The notes under the pieces were generated by a model. That model had not been told where the DNA came from. It saw only the letters and a list, made by a program, of their open reading frames with translations, and made no database searches. A stretch of 64,000 nt of DNA from Mallotus nudiflorus. Its lineage: Eukaryota; Streptophyta; Magnoliopsida; Malpighiales; Euphorbiaceae. Positions within the stretch are counted from its first letter, which is position 1, and each line of letters opens with the position of its first letter. Position numbers and translations under genes: made by a program. Below, one piece after another: positions 24,195-36,310 of this stretch. The stretch spans positions 310,001-374,000 of the forward strand of contig CANTUR010000611.1 in the NCBI GenBank assembly GCA_947683625.1, given 5' to 3'.

Positions 24195-24330
24195 GGAGCC
24201 TAGATTTCTGATCAAAAATTTAGAATTCTAATCGAAATTCTAGTTTTTTGATTAGAAATCCATAATCCCAATCAAAATTATAGATTTTTGATCAAAAATT
24301 CATAATTCCGATTAGAATTCTAGACGTCGG
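24195..24330. repeat. Cluster of ATTC-GAT-GAAT imperfect palindromes (element A motif)
   Basis: Repeats such as agaattctaatcgaaattct, cataatcccaatcaaaatta and cataattccgattagaattc lie 80-220 bp upstream of the TATA box of antisense gene 1. They are degenerate versions of the 18-bp palindrome found in the element A LTR. Confidence 0.6.
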
Positions 24331-24447
24331 CAGGACCAAAAAAAAGGGGGAAGAAAGGAAAATTACAGTTTGGTCCAGAATAAAAGTCCATGATGAAATA
24401 TATCAGTTATGAAATACAATTATGAAATATATCAAAATATTTTCATG

Positions 24448-27066
24448 CTAATAAAATTCCCAAAGAAAGTCAGTCATCCTGAGCTCTAGTGTCTGGCCAG
24501 GGTCTTCACTCTCTAGCCGAATCGTCACTCTGATCTGGGGCCATAGAAGTCCCAGCATCGTGTCCATCAAAACTAAGGCTAGCAAGCTATCGCCGGAGCC
24601 TCTCATTCTCACACTCCAAATCCCCAGCATAATTCTGTTGCATTAAAAAATAGTTAAAATCTTGTATATCATGCATAGAATGCATACATTTGCATATTTT
24701 TTATGAATACTAACCCTACAAGTATCAATAATCTGCATAGTAAATAATCTCTAGGAAGAGGCAATTCCATACAAATACTCCGCCTGTGTCCTAGGGACCT
24801 GTAAAATAAATTTTACTAATTCAGCAACAAGTGCAGGTTTGTTTAGGGTTGGCAAAGAGAGCAAATTGAACTTACATGTGAAGCATTAGGAGGAGAGAAG
24901 CTAGGAATCTAAGCTGTATCAAAATACATGTGTCGCTTAACATGAGTCTATACCAGGGGAGCCCAATAATACATTAAGCTATCAAATGGAGGAACATCAC
25001 CTAGAATGGTACTTGAAGAAGCCTCACCATGAGCAATCTCACTGTGATGAATAGGCTCGACCTCCTGCTCAGTCTCCTTAGTGTCATCCTCAGTCTCCTC
25101 CATAGCAACATTAGGGACTCCCTCAAACTATATAGAGAACCAAATGTTAGTAATGATGAGAGAAATAAAGTAAAGTAGTAAGAGAAAGCATACCTCAGTC
25201 GAGTCTGTAGGAACTTACTCTAAGAGGTTCTCCTGAATATACTCCCGATAATGATGAGAATGCTCAAGCATAGTCGAAGCATCATATCCATCAAGAGCAG
25301 CTCTAAGCTTAGGGCCAGTCATGCTGCTACTCTGTAACATCGAGGAAGGAATAGAAGAGGGGACACGCCTCTTGGAAGGTCCTATATGCTAGTGATAAAC
25401 ACGCTCACCAAGATACCACATCTGGCAGCCATAACTAGGAAGCAGAACTCTCATAGTCTCAAGTCTTACAACTGTAGTCATAAAGTCATATTGCTGAATG
25501 TCTTCAGCACCAGCCAACCAATCTAATCTAACCTGTAGACCCATTCATTTAAATTTAAATTTGGTTAAACTTTTACAATTAATGAAATATTAAAAGTCAA
25601 AATTTTCTTACCAGGTCCCACTCTAAAGAGTTCAGCTAATCCCGATAAGTCTGCAAATCATGCTTGATGCTAGTAAGATGAGAGGAACCCCACCTCTGCA
25701 TTAGGGGAAGACTCATGTTAGAGCTAATGGCGCTGAAACCTCGAATCACTCCAATCTCAATGCCCCAAATCTAAAAATGGATAAATGAAGGAAATAAGGA
25801 GGGGAAGGTGAAAGTAAGTAAAAGTTAAAAAGGGATAAGAAGCATACATGCAAGACATGCCAAAAGCTGCACATCGTCACAGCGCCTCTACAAATATTAT
25901 CCAATTTATAGTAGAGGTAAGCTAGAGGTAAGCAAGCACTGCAGTCCCCCAATTGAAGGTAGAGACCCTAGCAAGATCTTGAAGAGGGCCAAGAAGAGCG
26001 ATGCTAAGCTCATGACCAGTCTCACAAAAGAGTTTAGTGCCAAGAAAAATCAATAAGAAATATCTTGCCTTCTGGAGAATCTGGCAAGGTGTAGTAGTAG
26101 GTAGTCTCCTAAAACCCTATACAAGAGAAGAAAGCAACACATTCTTCCTATTCATCCATGTCAGAACAAACCCGAGCGAGTCACGAATGTAATGACTCCT
26201 AGCATCCTATGGAAGGGTGCAATAATGGATATCAAAAGGAACTAGGGTACCTCCAAATGCAATCCCGGTAATAGCAGAAAAACTCATCGGGGAAATAGTC
26301 AGCTCACCCACTCGCGTGTGGAAGGTGTGAGTGGTGTCCATCCACCTCTTAATAAGTGTAAAAAAGGAATAGTGATCCCACTTACCTCGAGCGATCGGTA
26401 AAGCAGTAACAAAATGTCAAAACCCGGATGCCCAGACATGCTGTGTTACCTCCCTAGACAAGTCATGAAACAACTCTCGCGCCAAGTGAAAACAACCTGA
26501 GAATTTCAAGGGTTTCTGACAAATGCAGAAACAACAGGATCATTTTTCTTTCTTAAATATCTGACTTTTGATGTCACTTCAAAAAAAAATCAAAATCAAA
26601 TCAGAAATCTAGATTTTCAATCAAAATTCTAGATTTCCAATCGAAAATCCAAAAATCTGATTGGATTTCCTAATTTCCAATCAAAAATTTGAGAAATCTG
26701 CTTGAAAATCTAGGATTTCAATCCAGAAATTCATACTTTTGATGAAAATTCTAGTGAAATTTAACATATTTTGATTTTAATTTGTCAATTTTTCATGATT
26801 TACATCTACTTTGTCTATTAAATTGCATGCATATAAACATTAATTTTATATACTAAAATAAATATATTTATTGCATAATTGAAAATAGAAATAAGAAATT
26901 TGCCTCATCTCCAGTCTGAGAACAGCTGTGGAGGTGCAAATAAGTCAAATGAAATATCTCCTCATCTTCACGAAGTCCAAAATCATTTTAGGGAAAATGT
27001 GGATGCAAAGTGATGGGATCTGATTGCCTGGAATTGCTCCCGTGTAGCCTACATTGTGGGTGGCCA
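24448..27066 (-). pseudogene. Element A antisense gene 2: plant mobile domain (PMD) protein, multi-exon
   Basis: Exon 2 starts at 26515 (after cag) and carries the PMD core: FTLIKRWMDTTHTFHTRVGE, LTISPMSFSAITGIAFGG, then DLARVSTFNWGTAVLAYLY and CRGAVTMCSFWHVLHV, ending at a GTATGC donor near 25850. Later exons, read by GT...AG borders, lie near 25770-25612, 25530-25195, 25130-24875, 24800-24720 and 24645-24448. One holds RAALDGYDASTMLEHSHHY; the last encodes the acidic tail NYAGDLECENERLRR and GTSMAPDQSDDSARE. PMD proteins (MAIN/MAIL1 in Arabidopsis) act in silencing and genome stability, and transposons carry related copies. An ATG at 27066 may start exon 1. Stops are present in several exons. 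Confidence 0.7.
26575..26765. repeat. Palindrome-like repeats in intron 1 of the element A PMD gene
   Basis: Alternating phrases (agattttcaatcaaaattct, agatttccaatcgaaaatcc, gaaaatctaggatttcaatc) repeat every 20-30 bp between exon 1 and exon 2. They are diverged relatives of the LTR motif of the same element. Confidence 0.55.
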
Positions 27067-27344
27067 TAGGATCAGACAGATCCAAAATCAGTTATTGGAT
27101 GTGAGAATAATTGAAGGAAGAAAATTTGAAAATCAAGAGAAAATGAAAAAGAAAAAAAAAGAGAAGAAGAATAGGAAAAAGAGGTAATGAATCGGAAAAA
27201 GGAAGAAAGGAATATATAAAGGAGAAAATATTAACTTTGGCCCTTCAACTTTGGTTTACATTTAAGTCCACTTGATTCTTTGCAATTTAGTCCTAAATTG
27301 TAAAGCTTTATTTTTAGCAAATTCAGGGAATTGTTAAAACTGTC
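27067..27344 (-). promoter_or_regulatory. Probable promoter region of the element A PMD gene
   Basis: Read on the minus strand, it goes from the tandem array through ggcccttc..., a TATA-like tttatatattcc (plus-strand about 27207-27218) and a pyrimidine-rich leader to the ATG at 27066. The assignment rests on position and the TATA-like box only. Confidence 0.4.
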
Positions 27345-28242
27345 GAGAGTATCTTCAATTGATTATACGATCGAGTATAATCAACATCATACGACCGAGT
27401 GTGATGTCTCTTTTCAAATCAGACTATACGACTGAGTGTAGTCAGCATTGTACGACTGAGTGCAATATATCTTCTCAATCAATTATATGATCGAGTATAA
27501 TTAGCACCACACGACCGAGTGTAATATTCCTTTTCAAATCAGACTATATGACCGAGTGTAGTCAGCATTGTATGATCGAGTGTAAAACATCTTCAATAGA
27601 TTATACGATCGAGTATAATAAGTGTCATATGATCGAGTGTGATGCCTTTTTCCAAATTAGACTATATGACGGAGTGTAGTCAGCATTATACGACCGAGTA
27701 CAATGTATCTTCAATCGATTATACGATCGAGTATAATTAGCATCACACGACCGAGTGTGATGTTTCTTTTTAAATCAGACTATATGACTAAGTGTAGTCA
27801 GCATTGTACGACCGAGTGCAATGCATCTTCAATAGATTATACTCGATCATATAATCAACATCATATGATCGAGTGTGATGCCTCTTTCCAAATTAGACTA
27901 TACGATCGAGTGTAGTCGGTATTGTGCAACTGAGTGTAATATGTTTTCAATCGATTGTACGACCGAATATAATCAGCATCATATGACCGAGTGTGATGCC
28001 TCTTTCTAAATCAGACTATACGACCGAGTGTAGTCAGCATTGTATGACCAAGTACAATGTATCCTCAATCAATTATACGATTGAGTATAATTAGTATCAT
28101 ACGACCGAGTATGATGCAATTTTTCAATTCAATGCTATACGTCCAAGTATAATCAAATATTGTACGACTGAGTACATTATGTTTCATTCACGTAAGGTTA
28201 TACAACCGAGTATAATCAATATCATACGATCGAGTATGATAT
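27345..28242. repeat. Element A tandem array, about 118-bp unit, about 7.6 copies
   Basis: Each unit has two halves: gattatacgatcgagtataa followed by catcatacgaccgagtgtgatg, and caaatcagactatacgac then gagtgtagtcagcattgtac. Unit starts are near 27352, 27470, 27588, 27706, 27824, 27943, 28060 and 28170. The CGATCG/CGACCG core recurs about every 30 bp. The array is split by a solo LTR; one motif, gtacgatcgagtatagc, resumes at about 29808. It lies between the antisense promoter and the 3' LTR. Confidence 0.92.
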
Positions 28243-29787
28243 TGTTAGTGATATGCACTAGGTCAATCATTTGTGATTATGTATTGACTTTATTATTTTA
28301 TTAATAAAGAGGTATTATATTATCATTTGATTTTATGATAATTACATGAATGGTTAATTCTTACTAAGGCCATCAAGTATGTGACTTGATAGTAAAACCC
28401 TTAGATTAAAATAAGAGTTCTATTCTAATTATCCCTAGCCATTTATTCATTATATGAATATTAAAGTATTAAGGCTAGTATGATGTTGACTGATGGTTAT
28501 GTTTTACTAATCATAAATATGAGATATTAAGTCAACTCATAGGTACATGATGAGAGATCATGTATTGGATTGACCCACTATGAGAATACTACATAGATTA
28601 TTGTCATAAGTACTTCTTATCACAGTAATTTTATTTCGGTCCTTTGACCTTGAAATCATCATGGATTTCTACATAGCTATTTTATGTTTTGACACATTCT
28701 AACATTGTCTTTAACCAGATGATTAAAAGAATGTTGTTGGATATAAAATTAGTTATGTGAGGAATATGAGTAATTTAGAAGGAATTTATCCCTCATTAAT
28801 ATGAGAAAGATATCTAGAGGCCCCTTGATGAGATAGACTGAATGAAAATGCATGGCCATGCTGAAATGAATTGATAAAGAGTTATCATTTTCAGTCTACT
28901 TGGAATCAAGTCATAATATTGAACTATATAAGGATGACATTCTATGCCTTATGTTCAATTAAGATATCATGTGATAAAGGGACAATAAAATTCACTGTAA
29001 TTAGGTTATGTCGGATTATTGACTTCACATGACTTGGGTAGTCATAATGTCTTGCTAGAGGCCACTTATGACTTGTAGGCCTAAATAGAGATTTAGGCCC
29101 ACTGCCAATGTTATGTGAACCTACAGGGTCACACACTTAGAACAAGCCCAAAACGGATATGGGTTTAATAAGCCCAAAATAAACTCTGTGGAAATAAATA
29201 ATTAAAGTGTTTTATTTATTTATTTATTTGTTTATTTATTTAAGATAAATGTTATTTTAAATAAATAAATAAGATATTATTTTTGATTTGTTTTTAAGCA
29301 AAATCAGAATATAATAAATGGAAAATTACCAAAAGGTTATTGGTAAGTGAAACCCTAACTTGGAGTCTATAAATATGTTATATTCTCTAGGGTTTCACAC
29401 ACTTGTTTTTGCCTCCAAATTTGTTTTCTTTCCTCTTAGAAAACAAATACAGAGTTTTCCTTTTTGTTCTTGATTTGTAAGACAGTCAAGAGGTTGCTAG
29501 CACACACACTCAAATTCGTTTTGTGAAGGGTTGTTCATGTGGATACCTATAGAGGACGCATCCTTTTGGAGACGTCTTGATCCGAACAACCAAGCCAAAA
29601 AGCTCGAGGTAAGGTGTCACCGGTGTGAACCTCCTCTTACCCTTCCAGAGAATCTTGCCTCTTCTGCGTTTTGGTAAGATTATTAAAAACCCTAGATTTA
29701 ATCAATTAGTCGAATTACATGGATCCTGGCTTGGGAACGTGATAAAATTTTAATTTTTTCGCTGCGTTTGCATCACGGAACCCAACA
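28243..29787 (+). mobile_element. Solo LTR (copia-like), inserted in the element A array
   Basis: It begins TGTTAGTGATATGCACTAGG and ends CGGAACCCAACA, flanked by a perfect GATAT duplication (28238-28242, 29788-29792). TATA box TATAAATA at 29368-29375. The termini and the 'gatatgc...ttgacttta' start resemble LTRs of large Ty1/copia elements of the SIRE/Maximus type, as I recall them. There is no internal coding region. A tttatttatttattt run lies at about 29215-29245. Confidence 0.85.
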
Positions 29788-29939
29788 GATATGTCATTTG
29801 AAATGTTGTACGATCGAGTATAGCAAATTCACAAGCAGAAGCTTCAAGGAGTAAGTAAGTATCCTAACATTCAATTTAGAAATTGGGTGCTATTTTGCTT
29901 TGCCGTAATTTATCAAGCAAAGCGACAAAATGAGGCAAC
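29788..29939 (+). other. End of the element A array and polypurine tract
   Basis: This carries the last fragment of the tandem array, then a short unique stretch ending aaagcgacaaaatgaggcaac directly before the 3' LTR. The purine-rich aaaatgagg serves as the polypurine tract position. Confidence 0.6.
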
Positions 29940-30589
29940 TGTAGACACCCAATTTTAGGATAATGTGTTATGGATGCAGCAAAGGACTCCAGTGATAAAA
30001 ATATCATGAATAGGTCTTCGATACTTAATCTTTAAAATTCTATCTAAGGGTTTAAAAAAATATACGTGTCGGAATTCCATAATTTCGACTGGAATTATAT
30101 AATTCCGATCGGAATTACACCAATTTCAATTGGGATTGTGTAATTCCGATTGGAATTACACAATTTCGATCGGAATTGAATTCTTTCGTCTCTGTTTTTC
30201 TATTTTAAATTCAATTCTAATTGGTTTAAAATTCCTAATTAACTCAATCCTAATTGGTTTTAAATTCTTAAATATAATTTAAAGTATTAATCTTATATTT
30301 TAGGAATTAGAATTGGGGTTAGGCTTCCTAATTCCACTATATAAAGAAGGGGAGAAGGAAGAAAAAAGGGACGGTGAAGAAAAGAAGAAAAGAGAAGGGA
30401 AAGAGGGAGAAAAAATGTGATTTTCTTTTGAGTAGTATTTTGCTACAAAAAAATTCTTTTCAATTTAACAATTAATTCAAGATTCGTGGAGAATTTTTGA
30501 AGAAGAAGATTCGAATGCTTATCGAAAATAGTGACTTATAAATATGAGGAGTACCCTAAATTACTCATAATCATAATCATCTTCTTTTT

Positions 30590-30621
<32 letters not shown>

Positions 30622-31977
30622 TATTATTAATTTTTTTATCATTATTCTTTAAAGTTATTATCATAATTTATTCATTAATCATTATTTTATCTTATTTTTG
30701 GTGGTGATTATGGAGGAAAACGCATTGTGATCATGTGGGAGGGATGAATTCATGAGAAATCCATGGAAAACTATGGATAAAGCTTTGCAGAGACTTAGTT
30801 TCTAGGGTTTTATTTTTATTTTTTTATTGTCTTTATTTTTTATTTTATTCTTTATTCTTTATTTTATTAATTATTTTATGAATTAATGTAATAGCTCCAA
30901 TAGTGGGAGTAGTAAAATTATATGTGTGGTTGCATGTTTATTTTGATTAAATTGATTAGTACAATTAGGTTTCAACTAGGTAATTATTTAAAATTAATGG
31001 AGGAAGTAGATTAATTTAGGCTGTATATTAATAAAATTAGGATTTTAGTAAAGATTAATTTAATTATTTGTTTGATCTTATTTAATTAATTTTTTATATT
31101 TTTATTTTTTTTGAGTTTATTTATTATTTTTATATGTTTTGGGCCTTAAGCCCACTTTAGGCCTTAATTTATTTCTTTAAGTTTAGAATATTTTCGTTTG
31201 GCCCATCTCATAATTAATTAGGTTTAATTAATTAAAATATATTTTTAGGTTCATAATTAATTAGATTTTAGGTTAGAAATATCTTTAGGCCCATCTAGTT
31301 AATTAAACATAGACCCACCTAATTTAATTTAATTAATTTAGACTTAGCCCATTTAATTTAAACCTTTTTTCATAATTTGTAGATCTAAGATCACCATTTA
31401 ATTCAAACATGTAGAATTAGGCCCACTAATTTAAATATTCCATAATTTGTAGAATTATGCCCATTTTTATTTAAAACAAATAGACTTAGGTTCATTTAAT
31501 TAAAATTAAAAGAGAATTAATTTTTAGATCCACTTATAAATTAAAACATATAGACTTTAGCTCATTTATTTAAAATCCATGTAAATTAGATTAACTTAGG
31601 GATTATGTGATTTATGGAATGCATTATTTACTTGTATATTTCATGACTAGTTTGCCTTGGAGTTGATTGTTTAGGGTTTATATGAAATTGCATGTAAATA
31701 GAGAATAAGATAATAATTCATAAAATAATTCTAAATGAACACAAGATTGAAAGAGGTTGGTATTCCGTATCCAGAATCTTCTGGTTGTGGTGCTAGCTTT
31801 CTTTTAGGGAATCAAGTACCACCTTTTCGATTTGTCCCAGTTATTACCCTGGGTGGCGACTCCTCATCTCCATGCCATGTCTTTATGATAGTGGTTAGTG
31901 TGTTCTCTAGAGCCTTGAGCTCAAACAGTGTCACGGTTGCTAAAATCTTGGGCGCGCGCTGAACCCTGATGTCTACA
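29940..31977 (+). mobile_element. Element A 3' LTR
   Basis: It is 2038 bp, from TGTAGACACCC to GATGTCTACA. The repeat cluster at 30070-30190 includes the perfect 18-bp palindrome TAATTCCGATCGGAATTA (30100-30117). TATA box TATATAAA at 30338-30345. It is shorter than the 5' LTR mainly because sequence matching 9240-9370 is absent. Confidence 0.93.
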
Positions 31978-33372
31978 GAGGCATAATTTATTTTATCATC
32001 GAGCACCCATCAGACTTCATAGTTGTCTAGAGAATGCAGTCTGATGAGTGCCACAGGGTGAAATGGCCTTTGAGACTTCCCAATCATGACGTGGATATGA
32101 TTTTATGGCTACATCTTGATGGTCTTGTCGAAGTTCGATCGAATGAGGACGTATCCAGGAGATACCTATGGAGAGTTTGTCCGAACCGTGTTCATTCTAC
32201 TGGTACATTTGGGTTATTTAAAGGTATCCTTCTGACTTGTTTTACCTTTTGGATTGTAGTTGGCTAAACTTTTTAATTTTTTGGATGAGATTTCCCTTCT
32301 AGCTAATAAGCCAACAACTCTACAGGAAGTATAGACATCCGCTTCTTCGGAATCTGAAGCCCTTGCGGCCCCTAAGGAGACAACTATCAATCCAAAGGAA
32401 AAACTATAGTCGAATAATCTCGTGTTAGGAAGGGAGGTCAGCGAAAAAGGTGATTGATCGATCAAGACTCTGATGCTGAGGGGCTCAATGAAGAGATATA
32501 AATCCAACACCTGAGGTTGTCCGGGTGTCTAGATATGAGGGGGTTGATACTGAATTAAATGAAGCCTCCGAGCATCTCAAACAATCAAGTGAAAGATCAG
32601 TATGCAGAGTCGTTGAGGCTGCCAGCGGATATGCAATGCTTGTCTGAGGAGGGTTCGGAGGGGCTGCTTGATTTGATGATCGACCATTCGTTAGAAGTAA
32701 GTGAATGCTATCTCTGTTATTTACACTTTTACTTGTCTTAACACAAAATTCTTTTGTCACAGATGACCTAGGCCTTACTACTGGCAAAGGACAAATATTT
32801 CTATTTAAAAAGCCAGTACAGTCTAAAGGAGATGAAGGTCAGGACAATAACTATTGACTTTAAGAAGAAGCTGGATGGCACTAAGGTAGCACTAGAGCTC
32901 TGCCAGACAAAATATGTGGAGGCAAAATTCGAGGCTGAGGCAGGCCAGAAGAAAATCACCGATCTGGAGCATAATCAAGGTCAGTTGATGGGGAGGATTA
33001 AAGAGCATGATCTTCAGATTACAAATATGGAGAAGAGGCTATCTGAGGTTGAGAAGTCCCAAGAGAATGATAAAAGATCCTACTAAACATGGTAGGGGGA
33101 TTTCTCAAGGCCTACAGGTCTGAATGTAGGAGGATCTTGCTTTCCCAAAATCCTGAGTTAGACACTTGGAAGTGTTGGATCGAATAACGCTGGCAGACCT
33201 TGCAAAGATTGCTGCTGAGGAGGATGCTCATCTAAAGGAAACTACCTCATATACAAGGAATAATATTGAGTCTGCTACTGCTACCGAGCCTACTATGCCT
33301 TCTAATGTCGCTGATGTTGTTTCACTCTCCGTCTCTAAGCTCGACGATCCGAATATACAAGTAGTAGAGTAG
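31978..33372 (+). pseudogene. Element C antisense gene, 3' part (Transposase_28-like protein continued)
   Basis: This is the continuation of the gene cut at 9153. It begins with degenerate EHPSDFIVV-type sequence, then passes a probable intron (GTAAGT at 32697 to CAG at 32762). 32832-33086 is a clear coiled coil (KKLDGTKVALELCQTKYVEA, then ITDLEHNQGQLMGRIKEHD and NMEKRLSEVEKSQ). 33166-33372 is an acidic C-terminal tail ending DDPNIQVVE and a stop. Transposase_28-type proteins commonly have a globular start followed by a long coiled coil. Stops and frameshifts are present. Confidence 0.65.
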
Positions 33373-33539
33373 AGTTTTTTTTTGTAATCGATATGTTGTA
33401 AAAACATTATTGTTTTAATGAATAGATACTTTATTGAATATTATTATGAGTACAGTTTATTGATAGTATTTTCTGAGGCAATCTAAGTTCCAAAATCGTG
33501 ATAACTCTTTGTCTTCTCTGTCTTTTAGTTTGTATTCTC

Positions 33540-34640
33540 TTTTAGTTGTATGTTATGAGATTTGATATGGGCCTTCCAATTTGGACCTAGCTTGCTAGTT
33601 CCTGAGTTGCCTTTGCCAATATTTGCCTTTTTGAGTACCCAGTCTCCTAATTTGAACTGTCTTGAGCGACTACGCTAGAGATAATGCTGTGCCACCTTCT
33701 GCCAATGTGCTTCAGTCGTAGCTGCTGCCCGCTCTCACCTTTCCTCTAATAGGTCCAGACATATCCGAGCATCAATGTTGTTGATATTGTGATCGAGACT
33801 GCGGTTGACCCTGTAACTTAGTGAACTAATCCCCACTGGTATTATCGCGTCTATGCCATAAATTAGTCTAAATGGTGTCTCCTCGATGGATGATCTAGGA
33901 GTGGTTCTATAGGCCAAGATTATGTTATTAAGCTCTTCAACCCAATTTCCCTTTTTCTCGTCAAGTTTCTTCTTTAATCCCTGCATGATAATTCTATTGG
34001 TGACTTCCATTTGTCCGTTTGTTTGCAGGTGGGCTACTAAGGTGAAACAAAGCTTTATTCTGAGGTCTGAACAAAAAAATCTAATTTTTTCATTGTCAAA
34101 CTGTTTGTCATTGTCTGTAATCAAAGTGTGATGAATGTCGAATCTGCAGATGATCTCTCTCCAGAAGAAATGTTGTATTCGAGCTTCTGTGATGGTTGGA
34201 ACTGCCTCCACTTCTACCCATTTAGTGAAATGGTCTATAGCCACAATCATGAACTTTTTTTATGGAGTGGAAGTTAGGAAGGGACCCAGGATGTCCATCC
34301 CGCACATGGCGAAGGGCCATGGGCTGTCGATTGGATGCAGAGGGTGGGAAGGCCTATGATTGTGTTGAGCAAATTTTTGGCACTTGTGACATGCTTGAGT
34401 TAGCTTCTGGGCATCATTAAACATGGTAGGCCAATAGTAACCTTGGAGTAGTGTTTTTCGGGTTAGTGCATAGTGGGATTCATGCGCTCCATAAATTCCC
34501 TCATGGATTTCCCTGAGTATGTAATTCCCTTCCTCTGGAGAGACGTACTTAGACCATGGGTGTGAAAGGGATTTCCTGTAAAGCTCCCCTTGGTGGATAG
34601 AATAGTGGGCTGCTCTCATTTTTAGCTTTTGAGCTTTCAA
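33540..34640 (-). pseudogene. Element C integrase
   Basis: On the minus strand the HHCC finger reads HEGIYGAHESHYALTRK...CHKCQ. The catalytic core keeps all three acidic residues: CGMDILGPF, LITDNDKQF and GQMEVTNRI. The C-terminal region (FKLGDWVLKKANIGKGN) ends near 33540. A stop interrupts at about 34257, and more follow beyond 33735. The sequence is clearly distinct from A and B, so C belongs to another Tat family. The end of pol converges with the plus-strand antisense gene. Confidence 0.88.
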
Positions 34641-34649
34641 TTTGTCTTC

Positions 34650-35334
34650 AGGGAGAGTTTCCTATTCCAAGTATTGGACTATCAGATGCATCCATTCCGA
34701 GACTTCTCGTATCTCTAAGACTTCAGGATCTTTTGTACTGGGTTTTTATCAATGCCTCAGTGAACTCCATATCCTTAAATGCCTGGCTGTCTTCAGCTAC
34801 CGATTTGGCTAAGATGTCAGCCTTAGAGTTCTTCTGTCTAGGTATCTAGACGATCTCCTATTGGCCCCCTTCTTGTTCAATTTGTTTCAAGAGTTACTTG
34901 ACTTTGTCCATGTACTTAGCAATGCTGGTGTCCTTGACTTGGAATGTGCCGTTAACTTGGTTTACTACTAGTTGGGAGTCTAAGTGTATTATAAGGTGTT
35001 CGACTCTGACTTCGGTAGCTAATTTCAAGCCTGTGATGAGTGCCTCATATTCTGCAGCATTATTGGTTATGTTGTGCTCTATTCAAATTGTATATCAGAT
35101 GTGAATTTTATGCGGTCCTTCGAGAATCACTTCGATGCCGGATCCTTGAGCGAAGGATGCTCCGTTAACATAAAGTTTCCATTCCAGTGCTCTGGTCAAT
35201 GTGAGGTCTTTCGAAGCCATTTCTTGAACAAAATTTGCTAATGCTTGGGCTTTCACTTGTTGGCAAGGCTCATAATCAATGTCGAATTCTCCAAGTAACA
35301 CCAACCATTGAACCAGTTTACTTGAGGTCTCCAA
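34650..35334 (-). pseudogene. Element C RNase H
   Basis: The blocks are EWKLYVNGASFAQGSGIEVI (usual D of the first motif changed to N), NNAAEYEALITGLKLA, LIIHLDSQLVVNQVNGTF and IPRQKNSKADILAKSV. The glutamate and two of the three aspartates are kept. The RT-RNase H linker LVQWLVLLGEFDIDYEP is typical of gypsy pol. Stops are scattered. Confidence 0.85.
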
Positions 35335-36310
35335 TCTTTGTAGGATTTTTCGTAAAGGGAAACGGGATCGAACAATGATAGGATGGGCTTAGAAGTAATG
35401 TCGGAGGTTCCAGGACATATGAACCATAACCATGGCTAGCTTATCCAACATTGGATACTGGACTTTGGATCCTTGGAGCATTTTGCTGATGTAATATACC
35501 AGGTTTTGCTAGCTTCCTTCTTCTTTTACCAGTATTGAAGCGATGCATTCTTGGCCTATAGAGAGATATAAGTACAATGTTTCATCTGGGATAGGTTTTT
35601 TGAGTAGAGGTGGTGAGGCAAGAATTTTTTGATGTCTTCGAAGGCCGCTTGGCAATTTGCTAACCAAATAATTTTTTTTGGAATTTTTTAAAGCTCAGAA
35701 TAATGGTAAACACCATTTGGCTAAGCATGAAATGAAATGCCCTAATACTGTGATTCTGCCGTTTAGCTTTTGTACTTTGTGGATGTTTTTTGAGGCTATT
35801 ATATTGAGTATGGCTTCCATTTTTTCTAGGTTGGCCTCAATACCTCTGTGGGATATCATGAATCCTATGAATTTGCCAGCTTTGACTCCGAAGGCACATT
35901 TTTCTAGATTTAGCTTAATCCTAGACTTGCTCAATAATCGGAGAACTTGATCCAGATTCACTGGGTGTTATTCTGCATGTTTACTCTTAATGATAATGTC
36001 ATCTACGTATACTTCCATGCTTGTGCCAATTTGGTCTTGGAGTACTTGGTTCATAATTCTTTGATATGTTGCTCCAACGTTCTTCAGTCTGAAGGGTATC
36101 ACTTTATAGTAGTACAGGCCTTCATGGGTGATGAAGGACGTTTTCTCCTGATATTCTTCCTTCATTGGTATCTGGTGATATCCTTGTGCTTCATTAATAA
36201 AACTATATAATCTATGGCTAGCAGTGGAGTCTACGAGTTGGTCGATCGTGGGCAATGGGTAGCTGTCTTTGGGACATGGCCGATTGAGGTCAGTATAGTC
36301 CACGCACATC
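35335..36310 (-). pseudogene. Element C reverse transcriptase
   Basis: The motifs are MCVDYTDLNRPCPKDSYPLP, LYSFINEAQGYHQIPM, YYYKVIPFRLKNVGATYQR and the catalytic YVDD (plus-strand 35998-36009). The first catalytic aspartate (usual F-L-D-A) reads F-I-N-E, so the active site is damaged. KCAFGVKAGKFIGFMISHRG and the palm-thumb connection follow. The segment ends upstream of RNase H with several stops. Confidence 0.88.

Larger units (their letters stand above)
9154..31977 (+). mobile_element. Element A: large Tat/Ogre-like Ty3/gypsy retrotransposon, complete but decayed
   Basis: The element has LTRs at 9154-11351 and 29940-31977. They start TGTAGACACCC and end GTCTAYA, and are flanked by GAGGT (9149-9153) and GAGGC (31978-31982), a 5-bp duplication with one change. 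The span is 22.8 kb, or about 17.4 kb without its two solo LTR insertions, so it is unusually large. Order: primer-binding site, leader, gag, protease, G-patch-like segment, RT-RNase H, integrase (plus strand), then two antisense genes, a 118-bp tandem array and the 3' LTR. All frames carry stops. It interrupts the antisense gene of element C. Confidence 0.93.
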
